A DNA stretch of 64,000 bases, taken from contig NZ_QTUB01000001.1 in assembly GCF_003386665.1 (NCBI RefSeq), positions 3,906,001-3,970,000 of the forward strand, written 5' to 3'. The translations under genes and the position numbers were made by a program. The notes beneath the pieces are model-generated. The model was not told the DNA's origin. It was given only the letters and a program-made list of their open reading frames with translations, and searched no databases. Source of the DNA: Xenorhabdus cabanillasii (GTDB lineage: Bacteria; Pseudomonadota; Gammaproteobacteria; Enterobacterales; Enterobacteriaceae). Of the stretch, positions 35,706-44,908 are shown one piece after another (the first letter of the stretch is position 1; each line of letters starts with the position of its first letter).

Positions 35706-36073
35706 AGCAACACCTTCACCCATGTTGGGTAGGATTCAATGACCTGCGTAACATTCCATTCGGACTCTTCATCTTCACCATAAGCCATGAATCGCATCCG
35801 GTCTGAACCTTTCCCTTTCGACCGCCTGATTGCCGATATCTGACCTCGTGCATAGGCATAGATGAACTGGCCCTGCTGATTAATTACGCCTAAATGCTCT
35901 AAATCTTGCGTGCTGAGGCTCTGTAGTTGCACTGAGATTTCATGCACGGAATATTTCGGCACCTGTTTACCTGAACGGGCAATATCATAGCCGTCATTCA
36001 CCCGTAGAACGGCGGTGATATTCGGGTTAACGGTGGTGATTAGGCTATTGGCGATAGCTCTTACATTAATCAT
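35693..36073 (-). CDS. Phage head-tail joining protein
   Basis: The 126-aa product lies between the gp10-like and terminator genes and begins with a helix (MINVRAIANSLITTVNPNIT), followed by beta strands (VPKYSVHEISVQLQSLSTQD, IYAYARGQISAIRRSKGKGS) and a C-terminal end YPTWVKVLLWRQ. By position it is a head-closure or collar component. I do not know a closer family name. Confidence 0.65.
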   Translation of the reverse strand: MINVRAIANSLITTVNPNITAVLRVNDGYDIARSGKQVPKYSVHEISVQLQSLSTQDLEHLGVINQQGQFIYAYARGQISAIRRSKGKGSDRMRFMAYGEDEESEWNVTQVIESYPTWVKVLLWRQ

Positions 36074-36097
36074 TCCTCACCTTTCATGTACAAAAAA

Positions 36098-36112
36098 GCC
36101 GCACAAGGCGGC
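36098..36112 (-). terminator. Terminator between joining-protein and cargo genes
   Basis: On the minus strand GCCGC-CTTGT-GCGGC is followed by TTTTTT (36,092-36,097). It ends the exported-protein gene at 36,140 before the joining-protein gene starts. Confidence 0.85.
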
Positions 36113-36139
36113 TTTAGACGCTAAATTGTAAAAATAAAC

Positions 36140-36550
36140 TTATTGGTTATCTCTTGCCTGCTTTTTTCGTAACATAATTACTGTGGCAGCCATTTCCCCT
36201 AACATGATATTTTTACTTTTAAAAATATTGCCTTCCTTCATAGCTTCTAACCACGCAACGACATCATCATAATCAGGCTCTGAATATGTAGCCCTGAATA
36301 CATCAAGGTTTACATCTTCTACCGATTTAAAGTAATCAGAACAAAGCTCAACCGCTTCCGAGGCGATTTTTGTTGGCGCTTTCTGGGTATTTATAACCTC
36401 TTGCTGGACATGCTTCACCAAACAAGCACTTAGCTTTTTCCTCTCGGCAAGAATTTTTGAGCGTAACGCTTCATTGTCTAATACAGATCCTGCAAAAGCA
36501 TTGTTAGCACCCATAATGAGGGACATAAATAATATAAACTTTAATTTCAT
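36140..36550 (-). CDS. Exported hypothetical protein (prophage cargo)
   Basis: I do not recognise a family. The 136-aa product has a signal peptide (LKFILFMSLIMGANNAFA) cleaved before GSVLD. The mature part is all-helical with two Cys (SACLVKHVQQ, ELCSDYFKS), fitting a small periplasmic helical bundle. It splits the head-tail joining genes and has its own terminator, so it is probably expressed independently in the lysogen. Confidence 0.65.
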   Translation of the reverse strand: MKLKFILFMSLIMGANNAFAGSVLDNEALRSKILAERKKLSACLVKHVQQEVINTQKAPTKIASEAVELCSDYFKSVEDVNLDVFRATYSEPDYDDVVAWLEAMKEGNIFKSKNIMLGEMAATVIMLRKKQARDNQ

Positions 36551-36610
36551 TGTCGTTTCCTTTCGTTAGGTCACGCAATGATAACAATGAGATAACTCGA
36601 TTACCGCGAT

Positions 36611-37081
36611 TTATTTACCGCTTTTGATAACTTCATAATCAATTGCTCGTTGCAGACTGCCGGAATCCACCAGCGTTTGTCCGGGTGATGCGCGTCCTTT
36701 CTTGATTTTACTGGCAACGGTTGCCGGGGCATTAGGGGGTGGCAGTGTCTGCTCAATACTGTCCTTAATGTCCGATGCCATAACCATCCCTAATGTATTG
36801 AATGCCGCTTCTATACCGTTTGCATCCTGTAATTTGCCTCGAATCTGTGACGCTATTAACTGCACCCATTCGTCCGACTTATCTGCGATGGTACTGCGCA
36901 TAAATGGCCGAGGCGGAATATTTCGCGTACCAAATTCATTCGCAGCAGCATAGGGCGCTATAGGCTCTCCTGTGTCCTCATTGGTTGCACCAGCTAATAC
37001 ACCCGCCTGAACTTGAATCGTAGGTGTTCTGGCGATACGCTCTAGGGCTGCTTTCAGCTTATCGCCACCTTTGATAGCCAT
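36611..37081 (-). CDS. HK97 gp10-like neck/tail completion protein
   Basis: The 156-aa product fits the HK97 gp10 / phage virion morphogenesis type: DKLKAALERIARTPTIQVQA, then the hallmark PYAAANEFGTRNIPPRPFMR and a C-terminal end LVDSGSLQRAIDYEVIKSGK. These proteins sit at the head-tail connection. It overlaps the DUF4054 gene by 23 bases. Confidence 0.82.
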   Translation of the reverse strand: MAIKGGDKLKAALERIARTPTIQVQAGVLAGATNEDTGEPIAPYAAANEFGTRNIPPRPFMRSTIADKSDEWVQLIASQIRGKLQDANGIEAAFNTLGMVMASDIKDSIEQTLPPPNAPATVASKIKKGRASPGQTLVDSGSLQRAIDYEVIKSGK

Positions 37082-37499
37082 AACTCACCCCCACGGATGG
37101 TAATGTTTCACTGCGGAATATCGGCCACCCCACCACATATTTACGGGTCGCCTGCCAATACATTTGCCCGCATGGTGTGACTTTAAACCATGAAGCATTG
37201 GTTACATCTGGAACAGAAAACGAGACACTCACTGACCCCTCTGAGGCGCTGGATGCTGGCCCTGCCTGATCATTGTTTCCCCACAATGTCACCGTAGCGA
37301 TATGGCAGGTCAGCAAATACAGCAGAGTCTTGCGCTCCTGCGTGCCATCAGGCTCATAGGGGATAATCGAGTTATCAGAGTTATCGAGCAGCAAACAGGC
37401 CACATCAAAAGCTTGCTGCAATTGTCCCTCTGTCAGTACACCAGCAAACCGGGGGTACAATTTCAGGAACTCGTCACTTTTAAAGGCGACGACGGCCAT
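37059..37499 (-). CDS. Head-tail connector protein, DUF4054 family
   Basis: The 146-aa product matches DUF4054: FKSDEFLKLYPRFAGVLTEG near the start, LLYLLTCHIATVTLWGNNDQ in the middle and the typical end GQMYWQATRKYVVGWPIFRS. It is the analogue of HK97 gp6, an adaptor ring under the portal. Its ATG overlaps the restored TGA of the preceding frameshifted gene. Confidence 0.85.
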   Translation of the reverse strand: MAVVAFKSDEFLKLYPRFAGVLTEGQLQQAFDVACLLLDNSDNSIIPYEPDGTQERKTLLYLLTCHIATVTLWGNNDQAGPASSASEGSVSVSFSVPDVTNASWFKVTPCGQMYWQATRKYVVGWPIFRSETLPSVGVSYGYQRWR

Positions 37500-37853
37500 C
37501 AGGAACTCTCCTTCGCGGGTTCTGTAGTCGTTTTGCTGGTATCGACAGGCTCACGACCGTGACGCAGCTCTTTTTTTTTCGCTGGCTTTATCGTTGGCGC
37601 TGGCCGCTTTTTCATCCCAGACGCACAGATTGTTTCTGAAAATTTCCATTTCGCCATAGGTTTTCAGGATATAATCCCATTTATCCGCGTCCACCATCGT
37701 TTCCCCGTATAGACCCACAGGCAGCTCGCCTTTTTCCATCCCAAACAGATGAAAAGCATTCCCCTTCAAAACAACACAACTACCATCTGGCATTGGAAAC
37801 TCAATGCCGTGTGGGTGATTCAGGCGAACGCTGACAGTTTTTCCTTTTGACAT
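37499..37853 (-). pseudogene. Phage head protein with a frameshift in an A9 run
   Basis: The product starts MSKGKTVSVRLNHPHGIEFP (GGAG upstream) and runs to EKKRAASRS, where it stops at 37,551. The preceding codons contain A9 (T9 at 37,571-37,579 on the plus strand). With A8 the frame continues KELRHGREPVDTSKTTTEPA to a TGA that overlaps the ATG of the next gene, the normal arrangement here. So one A is extra, by mutation or by sequencing error. The role of this protein between capsid and connector genes is not known. Confidence 0.65.
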
Positions 37854-37872
37854 ACTTTTCTCCGGCATAAAA

Positions 37873-37894
37873 AATGACCTCCAGAGAGGTCATT
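37873..37894 (-). terminator. Terminator after the capsid gene
   Basis: A perfect 9-bp stem AATGACCTC/GAGGTCATT (loop of 4) is followed on the minus strand by TTT. Terminators after major capsid genes are common and reduce expression of the genes that follow. Confidence 0.8.
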
Positions 37895-37917
37895 GAGTGT
37901 TAGTTGTGATGTATCGG

Positions 37918-38228
37918 TTACATGCCCGTCATTTGGGCAATCGCAGCAGGAATTCGTATCACTGCGCCATACGTGGTTGCTGTAAATTTCTGCGAGAACG
38001 AAGATAATTCAGGCACAATACGACCTGCTCGCATTTTCTCACCGAAGCCCAACAATCCTGTTTCCGTGCCTGCCACTTTCGGCGCGATTAATTGGATAGT
38101 TTCACCACTTGGACCACCCAATTGCGGTAGGCTGACCAGCTTGAGATTACTAAAGTAGGTCGTCAGCATTTTCATCACCGATACGTTGAAGTCCGTCGCA
38201 TCACCCAGTTGTACGCGTAACGTGGGTG
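37918..38228 (-). pseudogene. Major capsid protein (DUF2184-like), C-terminal fragment
   Basis: Only the last 100 or so residues remain: TPTLRVQLGDATDFNVS, GFGEKMRAGRIVPELSSFSQ and KFTATTYGAVIRIPAAIAQM. The pattern FSQK-T--TYGavIR-P-AiAqm-GM is that of DUF2184 capsid C-termini. The frame runs straight into the IS3-family element at 38,229. The 5' part, and everything upstream (portal, terminase), is not found anywhere in the window. Confidence 0.72.
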
Positions 38229-38236
38229 TGAAGTGG

Positions 38237-39402
<1,166 letters not shown>

Positions 39403-39475
39403 TATGTCACCTGTTGAATTGTCGAAGTGAGAGTATCACCTCTATTACAGTGACCAAAATTAGTGTGCCACTTCA

Positions 39476-40312
39476 CATGAACCCGATTGATATTCTGACC
39501 AGTACGGAATTACCGCCCGCAGTGCCGACTTCCGGGAAGAATTCAACGTCAAGCGTGAATACAGCTGGCATGATGTCACGGTCGCCGATGTGATGAGCGC
39601 CATTGCCGGGCGTTATCAGCTGCAACCGGCGGTCAGTCGTCCGTTGATGGACATTGAAATTGACCATGCTGACCAGACCAATGAAAGTGATATCAGTTTC
39701 CTGAGCCGGATGGCGGACATGCTCGGTGCGATTGCGACCGTCAAAAATGGCCGTTTGCTGTTTATTCTACCGGGGCGCGGTCTGTCACAGAGTGGAAAGC
39801 CGTTACCGGTGATCACCCTGACCCGAGACAGTGGCGACCGGCACAGTTTCCGGGTGGCGGATCGGGCTGCGTACACGGGGGTCAAAGCGTACTGGCTGGA
39901 TCTGAACGTCGGCAAACAGCCCGCCACCACGATGAAACGCCAGCGCAAATCCCCGAAACCTAAAAAAATCGCCTCCCGTCAGCGTGAAGGGAAATATCTG
40001 GAAGGGGCGGACGGGAACGTCTACGTGATGCGTCAGACCTTTAAAACCGAGCAGATGGCCCGGCGGGCAGCGGCGGCGAAATGGTCAAGGCTGCAACAGG
40101 GCGCGGCGGAATTCAGTATCACACTGGCACGGGGCCGGGCCGAACTTTACCCTGACCTGACCGCGGCTGTGGTGGGGTTTAAAGCCGCTATCGACAGTCA
40201 CCAGTGGACGCTCTCGCGGGTGATCCACACAATAGGGGATAACGGCTTTGTCACCCAGCTGGAACTGGAGTTAAAAATTAACGAGACAACGATGGCAGAA
40301 AGTGAACAATAA
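39476..40312 (+). pseudogene. P2-like late control protein gpD, 5' part cut by the IS
   Basis: The frame is open from about 39,494 (SDQYGITARSADFREEFNVK) and continues RYQLQPAVSRPLMDIEIDHA, LLFILPGRGLSQSGKPLPVI to KINETTMAESEQ. This is the C-terminal two thirds of P2 gpD (normally near 390 aa), the tail spike-hub protein. The IS end lies 15-20 bases before the frame opens. A GTG at 39,590 could give a 240-aa product, but it would lack the first domain. Confidence 0.85.
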
Positions 40313-40370
40313 GCCGGAGCAATGCGGTATAATCGCGGCAGGCACACCCCCAATGATGGAGGGTTTTTTC

Positions 40371-40598
40371 ATGGCGTTTACCTGTCCCCAATGCGGCGCT
40401 GTGGCAAAGACGCGAACCAGCGAAATGATGAGCGAAGAAACACGGCGCAGTTACCACCAATGCCAGAATATTCTGTGTGGCTGCACGTTTACCATGATCA
40501 CCAGTATTGAACGCTATTTGACACTTCCTACCCCCCCAGCCACTTCCGACGGATTTTCATATCCCGAAACTGGCCTTTCCGGCCAGCCATTACGGTGA
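40371..40598 (+). CDS. ogr: Ogr/Delta-type zinc-finger late gene activator
   Basis: The product starts MAFTCPQCGAVAKTRTSEMM and has the Ogr signature CPxCG-n22-YHQCQNILCGCTF with a Cys4 zinc site. Ogr/Delta activates P2 and P4 late promoters through the RNA polymerase alpha subunit. The C-terminal tail is Pro-rich. The ATG at 40,371 has GGAGGG seven bases upstream. It follows gpD as in P2 (D-ogr). No P2 structural promoters remain nearby, but it could activate late genes of the satellite or other P2-like phages. Confidence 0.9.
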   Translation: MAFTCPQCGAVAKTRTSEMMSEETRRSYHQCQNILCGCTFTMITSIERYLTLPTPPATSDGFSYPETGLSGQPLR

Positions 40599-40626
40599 TG
40601 AGCAAATTGGTTTCGGATTCTGAATA

Positions 40627-40649
40627 AAAAACAGCCCCAAATCGGGGCT
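40627..40649 (-). terminator. Terminator of the zinc-ribbon protein gene
   Basis: On the minus strand AGCCCC-GATTT-GGGGCT (40,633-40,649) is followed by GTTTTTT, 30 bases after the stop codon. Confidence 0.82.
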
Positions 40650-40678
40650 TGTTCGATGTTTATTGTGCCAATAACGGA

Positions 40679-41365
40679 TTATTCAAGCCGTGTTTCCGCG
40701 ACAACCACTCCGATATCTGTCACGGTCGCTTTCGGTATTGTCGCTATGATCTCCCCTGTTTTTATATCAACCTTCACGGCATAAGTATCTTCAACGAGAC
40801 TTTCGAATATGCTTTTACCTTTGAATACGGTTTGTACTATTGCGTAAGGCTGTTGCTGATTGAGGGCTAACCGGTAGGTTGTTTCAATGTGTTGATAGCT
40901 TGAAACATCGAACATATTGCCTTTAATAGCTGTTTCTAACGGTCGGTAAGCGTTATTCTCGCGGCTAAAGTTTGATACAAAGTTATCCAGATTGATTAAT
41001 CTGTGAGACGTATTTGAGTCTTTTCTGAAATCATCGTCACACGCAAGAATTTCATCCAGCTTTAGCTGCCCCAGTTTTCCCGAGTATTTTTCAGTTAAGC
41101 AGTTGTAGAAAGGGCTTGTCACCATGTCATGCATTTTCTTGAAAGAAAGTTGACTTTCACCGGTGTAAAATGTTTGCTCGCTATCGTTAAACAAGCCAGC
41201 ACTACTGACAATATGGAAAGCCGCGGCACAAGCCAGAACGCCGACAGTGGTTACTATTATGGTTTCCGGTTTTAATCCACGTGATCTTTTTGCTCCACAG
41301 TGTGGGCAGGTTTGGTCGTTCTGTGCCATTTCCCCCTGACACTTTTTGCAATTTGCTGACTTCAT
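40679..41365 (-). CDS. Membrane protein with N-terminal zinc ribbon
   Basis: The product is 228 aa from MKSANCKKCQGEMAQNDQTC. A Cys4 zinc ribbon (CKKC...CPHC, residues 6-24) is followed by one membrane span (IIVTTVGVLACAAAFHIVSS) and a domain of about 170 residues outside the cytoplasm with two Cys (FYNCLTEK, ILACDDDF). I know no closer family. It stands alone with its own terminator just after ogr; a P2-type cargo position. Confidence 0.7.
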   Translation of the reverse strand: MKSANCKKCQGEMAQNDQTCPHCGAKRSRGLKPETIIVTTVGVLACAAAFHIVSSAGLFNDSEQTFYTGESQLSFKKMHDMVTSPFYNCLTEKYSGKLGQLKLDEILACDDDFRKDSNTSHRLINLDNFVSNFSRENNAYRPLETAIKGNMFDVSSYQHIETTYRLALNQQQPYAIVQTVFKGKSIFESLVEDTYAVKVDIKTGEIIATIPKATVTDIGVVVAETRLE

Positions 41366-41692
41366 CAAAATCAATCCTTATCCAATGTCGTTTGGTTATC
41401 CATTTCAATCCAATTAAATTTTTTGCATCAATATGACAAAAGAGGATCGTTGGTCAAGGTTGGTAGTGTATAGGTGTGAGATTTATCAGATAGCTTGAGA
41501 GGTAAGGGGAAAAGTTTTTCTGAAATAGCAGGGTGTTTTTGTGTTCGTATGTCGGATTTTTTAATTTTGGATTCGTGAGCGAAGTCACTGAGAAAAGGAG
41601 GTTAGTTGAAGGGGATTTGACGGTAAGAGAAAAACTGTGTCGCCACTCTGTCGCCACTTTGTGTTTTTTGTGCAGTTTGAAACCAAGAAAAA

Positions 41693-41716
41693 AGCCACCC
41701 GAAGGTGGCTCTTTTT
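41693..41716 (+). terminator. Strong intrinsic terminator
   Basis: AGCCACC-CGAA-GGTGGCT followed by CTTTTTA, and preceded by AAAAAA, so it can act on both strands. It lies in a stretch without a recognised gene. Confidence 0.85.
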
Positions 41717-42113
41717 ATTCCCTAACTCACTGTTTTATCAGTCAGTTTTAACTTGGTGCCAGGGCGGGACTAGTAAATGAATGTAATTAACTGAATATAT
41801 TTTATTTATTTTTACTTATTGATTTAATGCCCCTTTTGTGCCCCTAAAATATTCTGCTACTACATACTTATATCTATTTGATTTAATGGTTATTTTAGAT
41901 GTTAGTGTTTTTTTGTATTTCAAAATATTATTAATTTTAATTTGCGATTGTTCATTGAAAATTGCTGTTACAGATATTTCCTATCTTTCATAATGGAATA
42001 TTTAGCCGTATAATGATGAGGTTATCACCTCGGGCATTCCCCTCTGGATCATTACCAGCCTGTAATAGGTACAGGGACTTCCGGCAGTAGCCGGTTCGTA
42101 AAAGGAAAGCCAC
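41717..42113. other. Gene-free AT-rich stretch and structured leader
   Basis: No gene is visible up to 42,113. The last 110 bases hold GAGGTTATCACCTC and CCGGCAGTAGCCGG hairpins before a short reading frame. TGGTGCCAGGGCGGGACT at about 41,755-41,772 resembles the end of a tRNA gene and could be an old attachment site, but this is weak. Confidence 0.4.
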
Positions 42114-42212
42114 ATGAAACAGAAAATAGTTCCGGTTCGCCGGTATACTCGTTTTCGTTTCGGGCGCGTAGAACATGTGCGTAAACACATGCGCTCGCTC
42201 CCGAACCGTTGA
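42114..42212 (+). CDS. Small basic peptide (32 aa) behind a structured leader
   Basis: MKQKIVPVRRYTRFRFGRVE followed by HVRKHMRSLPNR: 12 Arg/Lys in 32 residues. AAAGGA lies eight bases before the ATG, a good ribosome site. The 100-base leader contains two hairpins. I do not recognise the family. It is convergent with the RloC-like gene. Confidence 0.5.
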   Translation: MKQKIVPVRRYTRFRFGRVEHVRKHMRSLPNR

Positions 42213-42251
42213 GTGAATGGTGCCTGCAGGTGGTAACGTTTATAAATCAGT

Positions 42252-44450
42252 TTATTGAGGTTTAGGAACTCTAATTCCCATCATTGTATCATGATGCTCA
42301 ATATCTTCAGTAGCCTCAAATATCTTCCGGAACAATCGGAAATAATTGCTTACATCAATAATTCCAGTACCCTGAATATTTCTCCCGCCAGAGTGTGAAT
42401 GTCGGTTAATCGCTCGATAGAAAGAGTCGTATTCTCCTGCTGAATGCTCTTGTGCCAATTTTTCTAGTGCGTGCCCCAGTTTTTCCTGTTTGCAAGCAAA
42501 ACTGAAATAATATTCCAATATATTCCGCATCGTATTGAGCAATACTACTGGTAGGCACCTGCCATCTTTTACGTCCTTGAGTGTTTGCCACAATGCTTGA
42601 TATTCATTCAACATTTCGTGCATTGACAACGTAACGCAATCGCTGTGATGGCCTTTAACTATACGAAGAAGTGACCAATTCTTTGGTGTGGTGGCGTTCT
42701 GATCTAGCCTTCTGACTGATGAGAGAAGTATCTCCTGAAAGAAGAATATGTTATGTGTCAGTATGACAAGGTGACTGGCCAGTCCAGCTGTAATGAACTT
42801 TCTCTTTATTAGAGAAGCCACTTCATAAATAAAATTATGAGAAAGACTTGATATCGGATCATCAATCACAACAAGCTTTGAGTTTGTAACACCTTGTTCC
42901 ATGGTATGTCCGGAACAGAATTCAATGAAGTAAAGAAAAGCGATAATTGTTTTTTCTCCTTCACTCAGCGATTTAAAAACGTCATTATCTTTAGGCCGAC
43001 TTCTACGCTGTAGTCGATACAACTTAAATTCTTCATCATGACAAATAATATTGAAATCATTTATACCCAACAGAATCAGGTTATTATTTATAGTGTCAAT
43101 AGTGGGCTGAATAACGGACATTTGACCTGTAAGGCGATGGTTTTCTTCCTCAAGTTTCTGTTTTTCTGTCATGAGAGAAGATACTTCAATATTCTTATTT
43201 TTTATCTGTTTTTTTGCTTCAGTAACCTGAAGTTCACAATTTGAAAAATAGGGTTCACAGTTATTTCTGAGGTAAGAGAGAACTTCATCATTAAGCAGCT
43301 CCATTTCGATATCAAAATTCGATGCCAGACGGTTACTTTCTTGTATTTGATCATTAAGTGTATTCAGATTGTCTACTAGTTTCTGCGATAATTCATTAGT
43401 ACTGTCAGGCTTTATGGACTTTGAGGGATGTTCAATTTTGTAGGTTATTGCCTGAATATTCGCATGGAACAATTGTTGAAGCGATTTCACTATTCCAAAT
43501 GCCGCACTGTCATTCACGACAACCGGATGGTTTTTTAGCTGTTCACGAAAAGCATCTAGTTTTTCAATATCTCTGGCAATAGCAGTTTTTGCATCGTGGA
43601 TTGCGGCGATAGATTGCTCGTAAGATTGATCAAACATTCTGGCAACCTCTTCCAAAATATGCTGAGAATTAAATTCTTGATGACAGAATGGGCACACATC
43701 ACCACGGACATATTCTGTACCCCTGCGAAGCCAGTCAGCATTCCCTAAATCTTGAATAAAGGCCGAGAACTGCGTATTTGAAGCTGGCATCAGCGGTGTA
43801 GCCATAAGATCGATGATATCCTCTGATAAACCCTGAAACGCTGGCTCATTTAATTCGTTATATCGCGTTCCCTTACTGTTCAGTAATTGTTGGAGTTTGC
43901 TTGTCAGCGCTTCTGTTGTATAGGTTGTTTGTCTGGGAGAAGTATTCTTCATACGATTATAAAAAGTGTTTCGTTGCTTCGCTCCGTCTAAAAAATATTC
44001 TAGGCTTTTTCTCTCGTTGACGGTTTTATCAAATATGTTATCTATACATGTTTTGACAAAAGACTCTCTAGCTGTTTCTCTGTCTTGAATGAACGTATTC
44101 AAGACATCGAGTTCTTCTTCAATTTGTGTTATTCGTTTGTTGTTATCATTTATTGTTGTGTTGAAGTCGTCATTTTTTTCATTCAGAGTGAATATCCCTG
44201 GCTGATATTTTTCATTGCGAAATTTTTTCTCCACATATTCCTGATTGAAAACGAGAAAATCAAAGGTTTTATCACTCTGAAAGTAGCAATTTTTGTACTC
44301 TTCCGGGTGGTATCCGGTGAAGTAACCTGATATTGTTGATTTTCCAGAACCATTCTGGCCATATATCAGCGTAATTGGATTACTGAAATCAATAGTAACC
44401 TCTTTATCAGCGGAATAACTTTTAACACCTTTGAGGGTGAGTATGGCCAT
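42252..44450 (-). CDS. RloC/PrrC-like ATPase with C-terminal HEPN nuclease
   Basis: The 732-aa product has the layout of RloC, a phage-restricting anticodon nuclease with a Rad50-like ATPase. Seen are Walker A GQNGSGKST (31-39), a coiled coil split by a zinc-hook motif CPFC (253-256), a second coiled coil (about 400-440), signature SLSEGEK (494-500), Walker B LVVIDDP (526-532) and a switch His in LTHN (564-567). The C-terminal part has R642-X3-E646 (RNILE) and NRHSHS (682-687), fitting the Arg-Glu-His triad of PrrC. In RloC the ATPase senses DNA damage or phage takeover and the nuclease cuts tRNA. The tRNA target is unknown; assignment is by motif. Confidence 0.8.
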   Translation of the reverse strand: MAILTLKGVKSYSADKEVTIDFSNPITLIYGQNGSGKSTISGYFTGYHPEEYKNCYFQSDKTFDFLVFNQEYVEKKFRNEKYQPGIFTLNEKNDDFNTTINDNNKRITQIEEELDVLNTFIQDRETARESFVKTCIDNIFDKTVNERKSLEYFLDGAKQRNTFYNRMKNTSPRQTTYTTEALTSKLQQLLNSKGTRYNELNEPAFQGLSEDIIDLMATPLMPASNTQFSAFIQDLGNADWLRRGTEYVRGDVCPFCHQEFNSQHILEEVARMFDQSYEQSIAAIHDAKTAIARDIEKLDAFREQLKNHPVVVNDSAAFGIVKSLQQLFHANIQAITYKIEHPSKSIKPDSTNELSQKLVDNLNTLNDQIQESNRLASNFDIEMELLNDEVLSYLRNNCEPYFSNCELQVTEAKKQIKNKNIEVSSLMTEKQKLEEENHRLTGQMSVIQPTIDTINNNLILLGINDFNIICHDEEFKLYRLQRRSRPKDNDVFKSLSEGEKTIIAFLYFIEFCSGHTMEQGVTNSKLVVIDDPISSLSHNFIYEVASLIKRKFITAGLASHLVILTHNIFFFQEILLSSVRRLDQNATTPKNWSLLRIVKGHHSDCVTLSMHEMLNEYQALWQTLKDVKDGRCLPVVLLNTMRNILEYYFSFACKQEKLGHALEKLAQEHSAGEYDSFYRAINRHSHSGGRNIQGTGIIDVSNYFRLFRKIFEATEDIEHHDTMMGIRVPKPQ

Positions 44451-44908
44451 TTTTTCTTATCCCTGTCAGTTGTATCGCATTCATGTTATATGGTCAAAAT
44501 GTTATTAGTAATGATGGATTGGTCAATAGTTAAATTAGATAACACCATGAGTTGTGTTTAATAACGTTAATTGACTATAAATAATTGAAATTATTTAATT
44601 GTAACTTGCATGTACCTGTTTCAGATTGTAACGCTCTAATCCTATATCAGGTTGTTCATTTTTAGGTAAATCAATCATTTCTTTAAATAAGACGCAACTA
44701 GCAAAACAATCCCTCTCATAATTTAATGGCTTGACATCATCTGTTTCGATTTCGCCATATTTTGATTTTCCATTATAATATTATTCTCTGCTAAGATTAC
44801 TTTGTCATAAAATATTGTAATTTTTCATGTCATAATTAATAGCGTTTAAGATATGCACAATCTGATTTTCAGTGAATTTAAATATTTCATTATTTAAATT
44901 AAGTTTAT
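44451..44908 (-). pseudogene. AT-rich region with a C-terminal gene fragment (44,595-44,784)
   Basis: The gap upstream of the RloC-like gene holds a minus-strand frame without start: YNGKSKYGEIETDDVKPLNY, ERDCFASCVLFKEMIDLPKN, and an end QVHASYN at 44,595. Its composition is coding-like. I cannot name the family. The promoter of the RloC-like gene should be between 44,451 and 44,590. Confidence 0.4.

Noticed and set aside
41751..41772. tRNA-like attachment site (TGGTGCCAGGGCGGGACT)
   Set aside because: It resembles a tRNA 3' end as seen from the other strand, but there is no tRNA gene or second copy in the window to support an att site.
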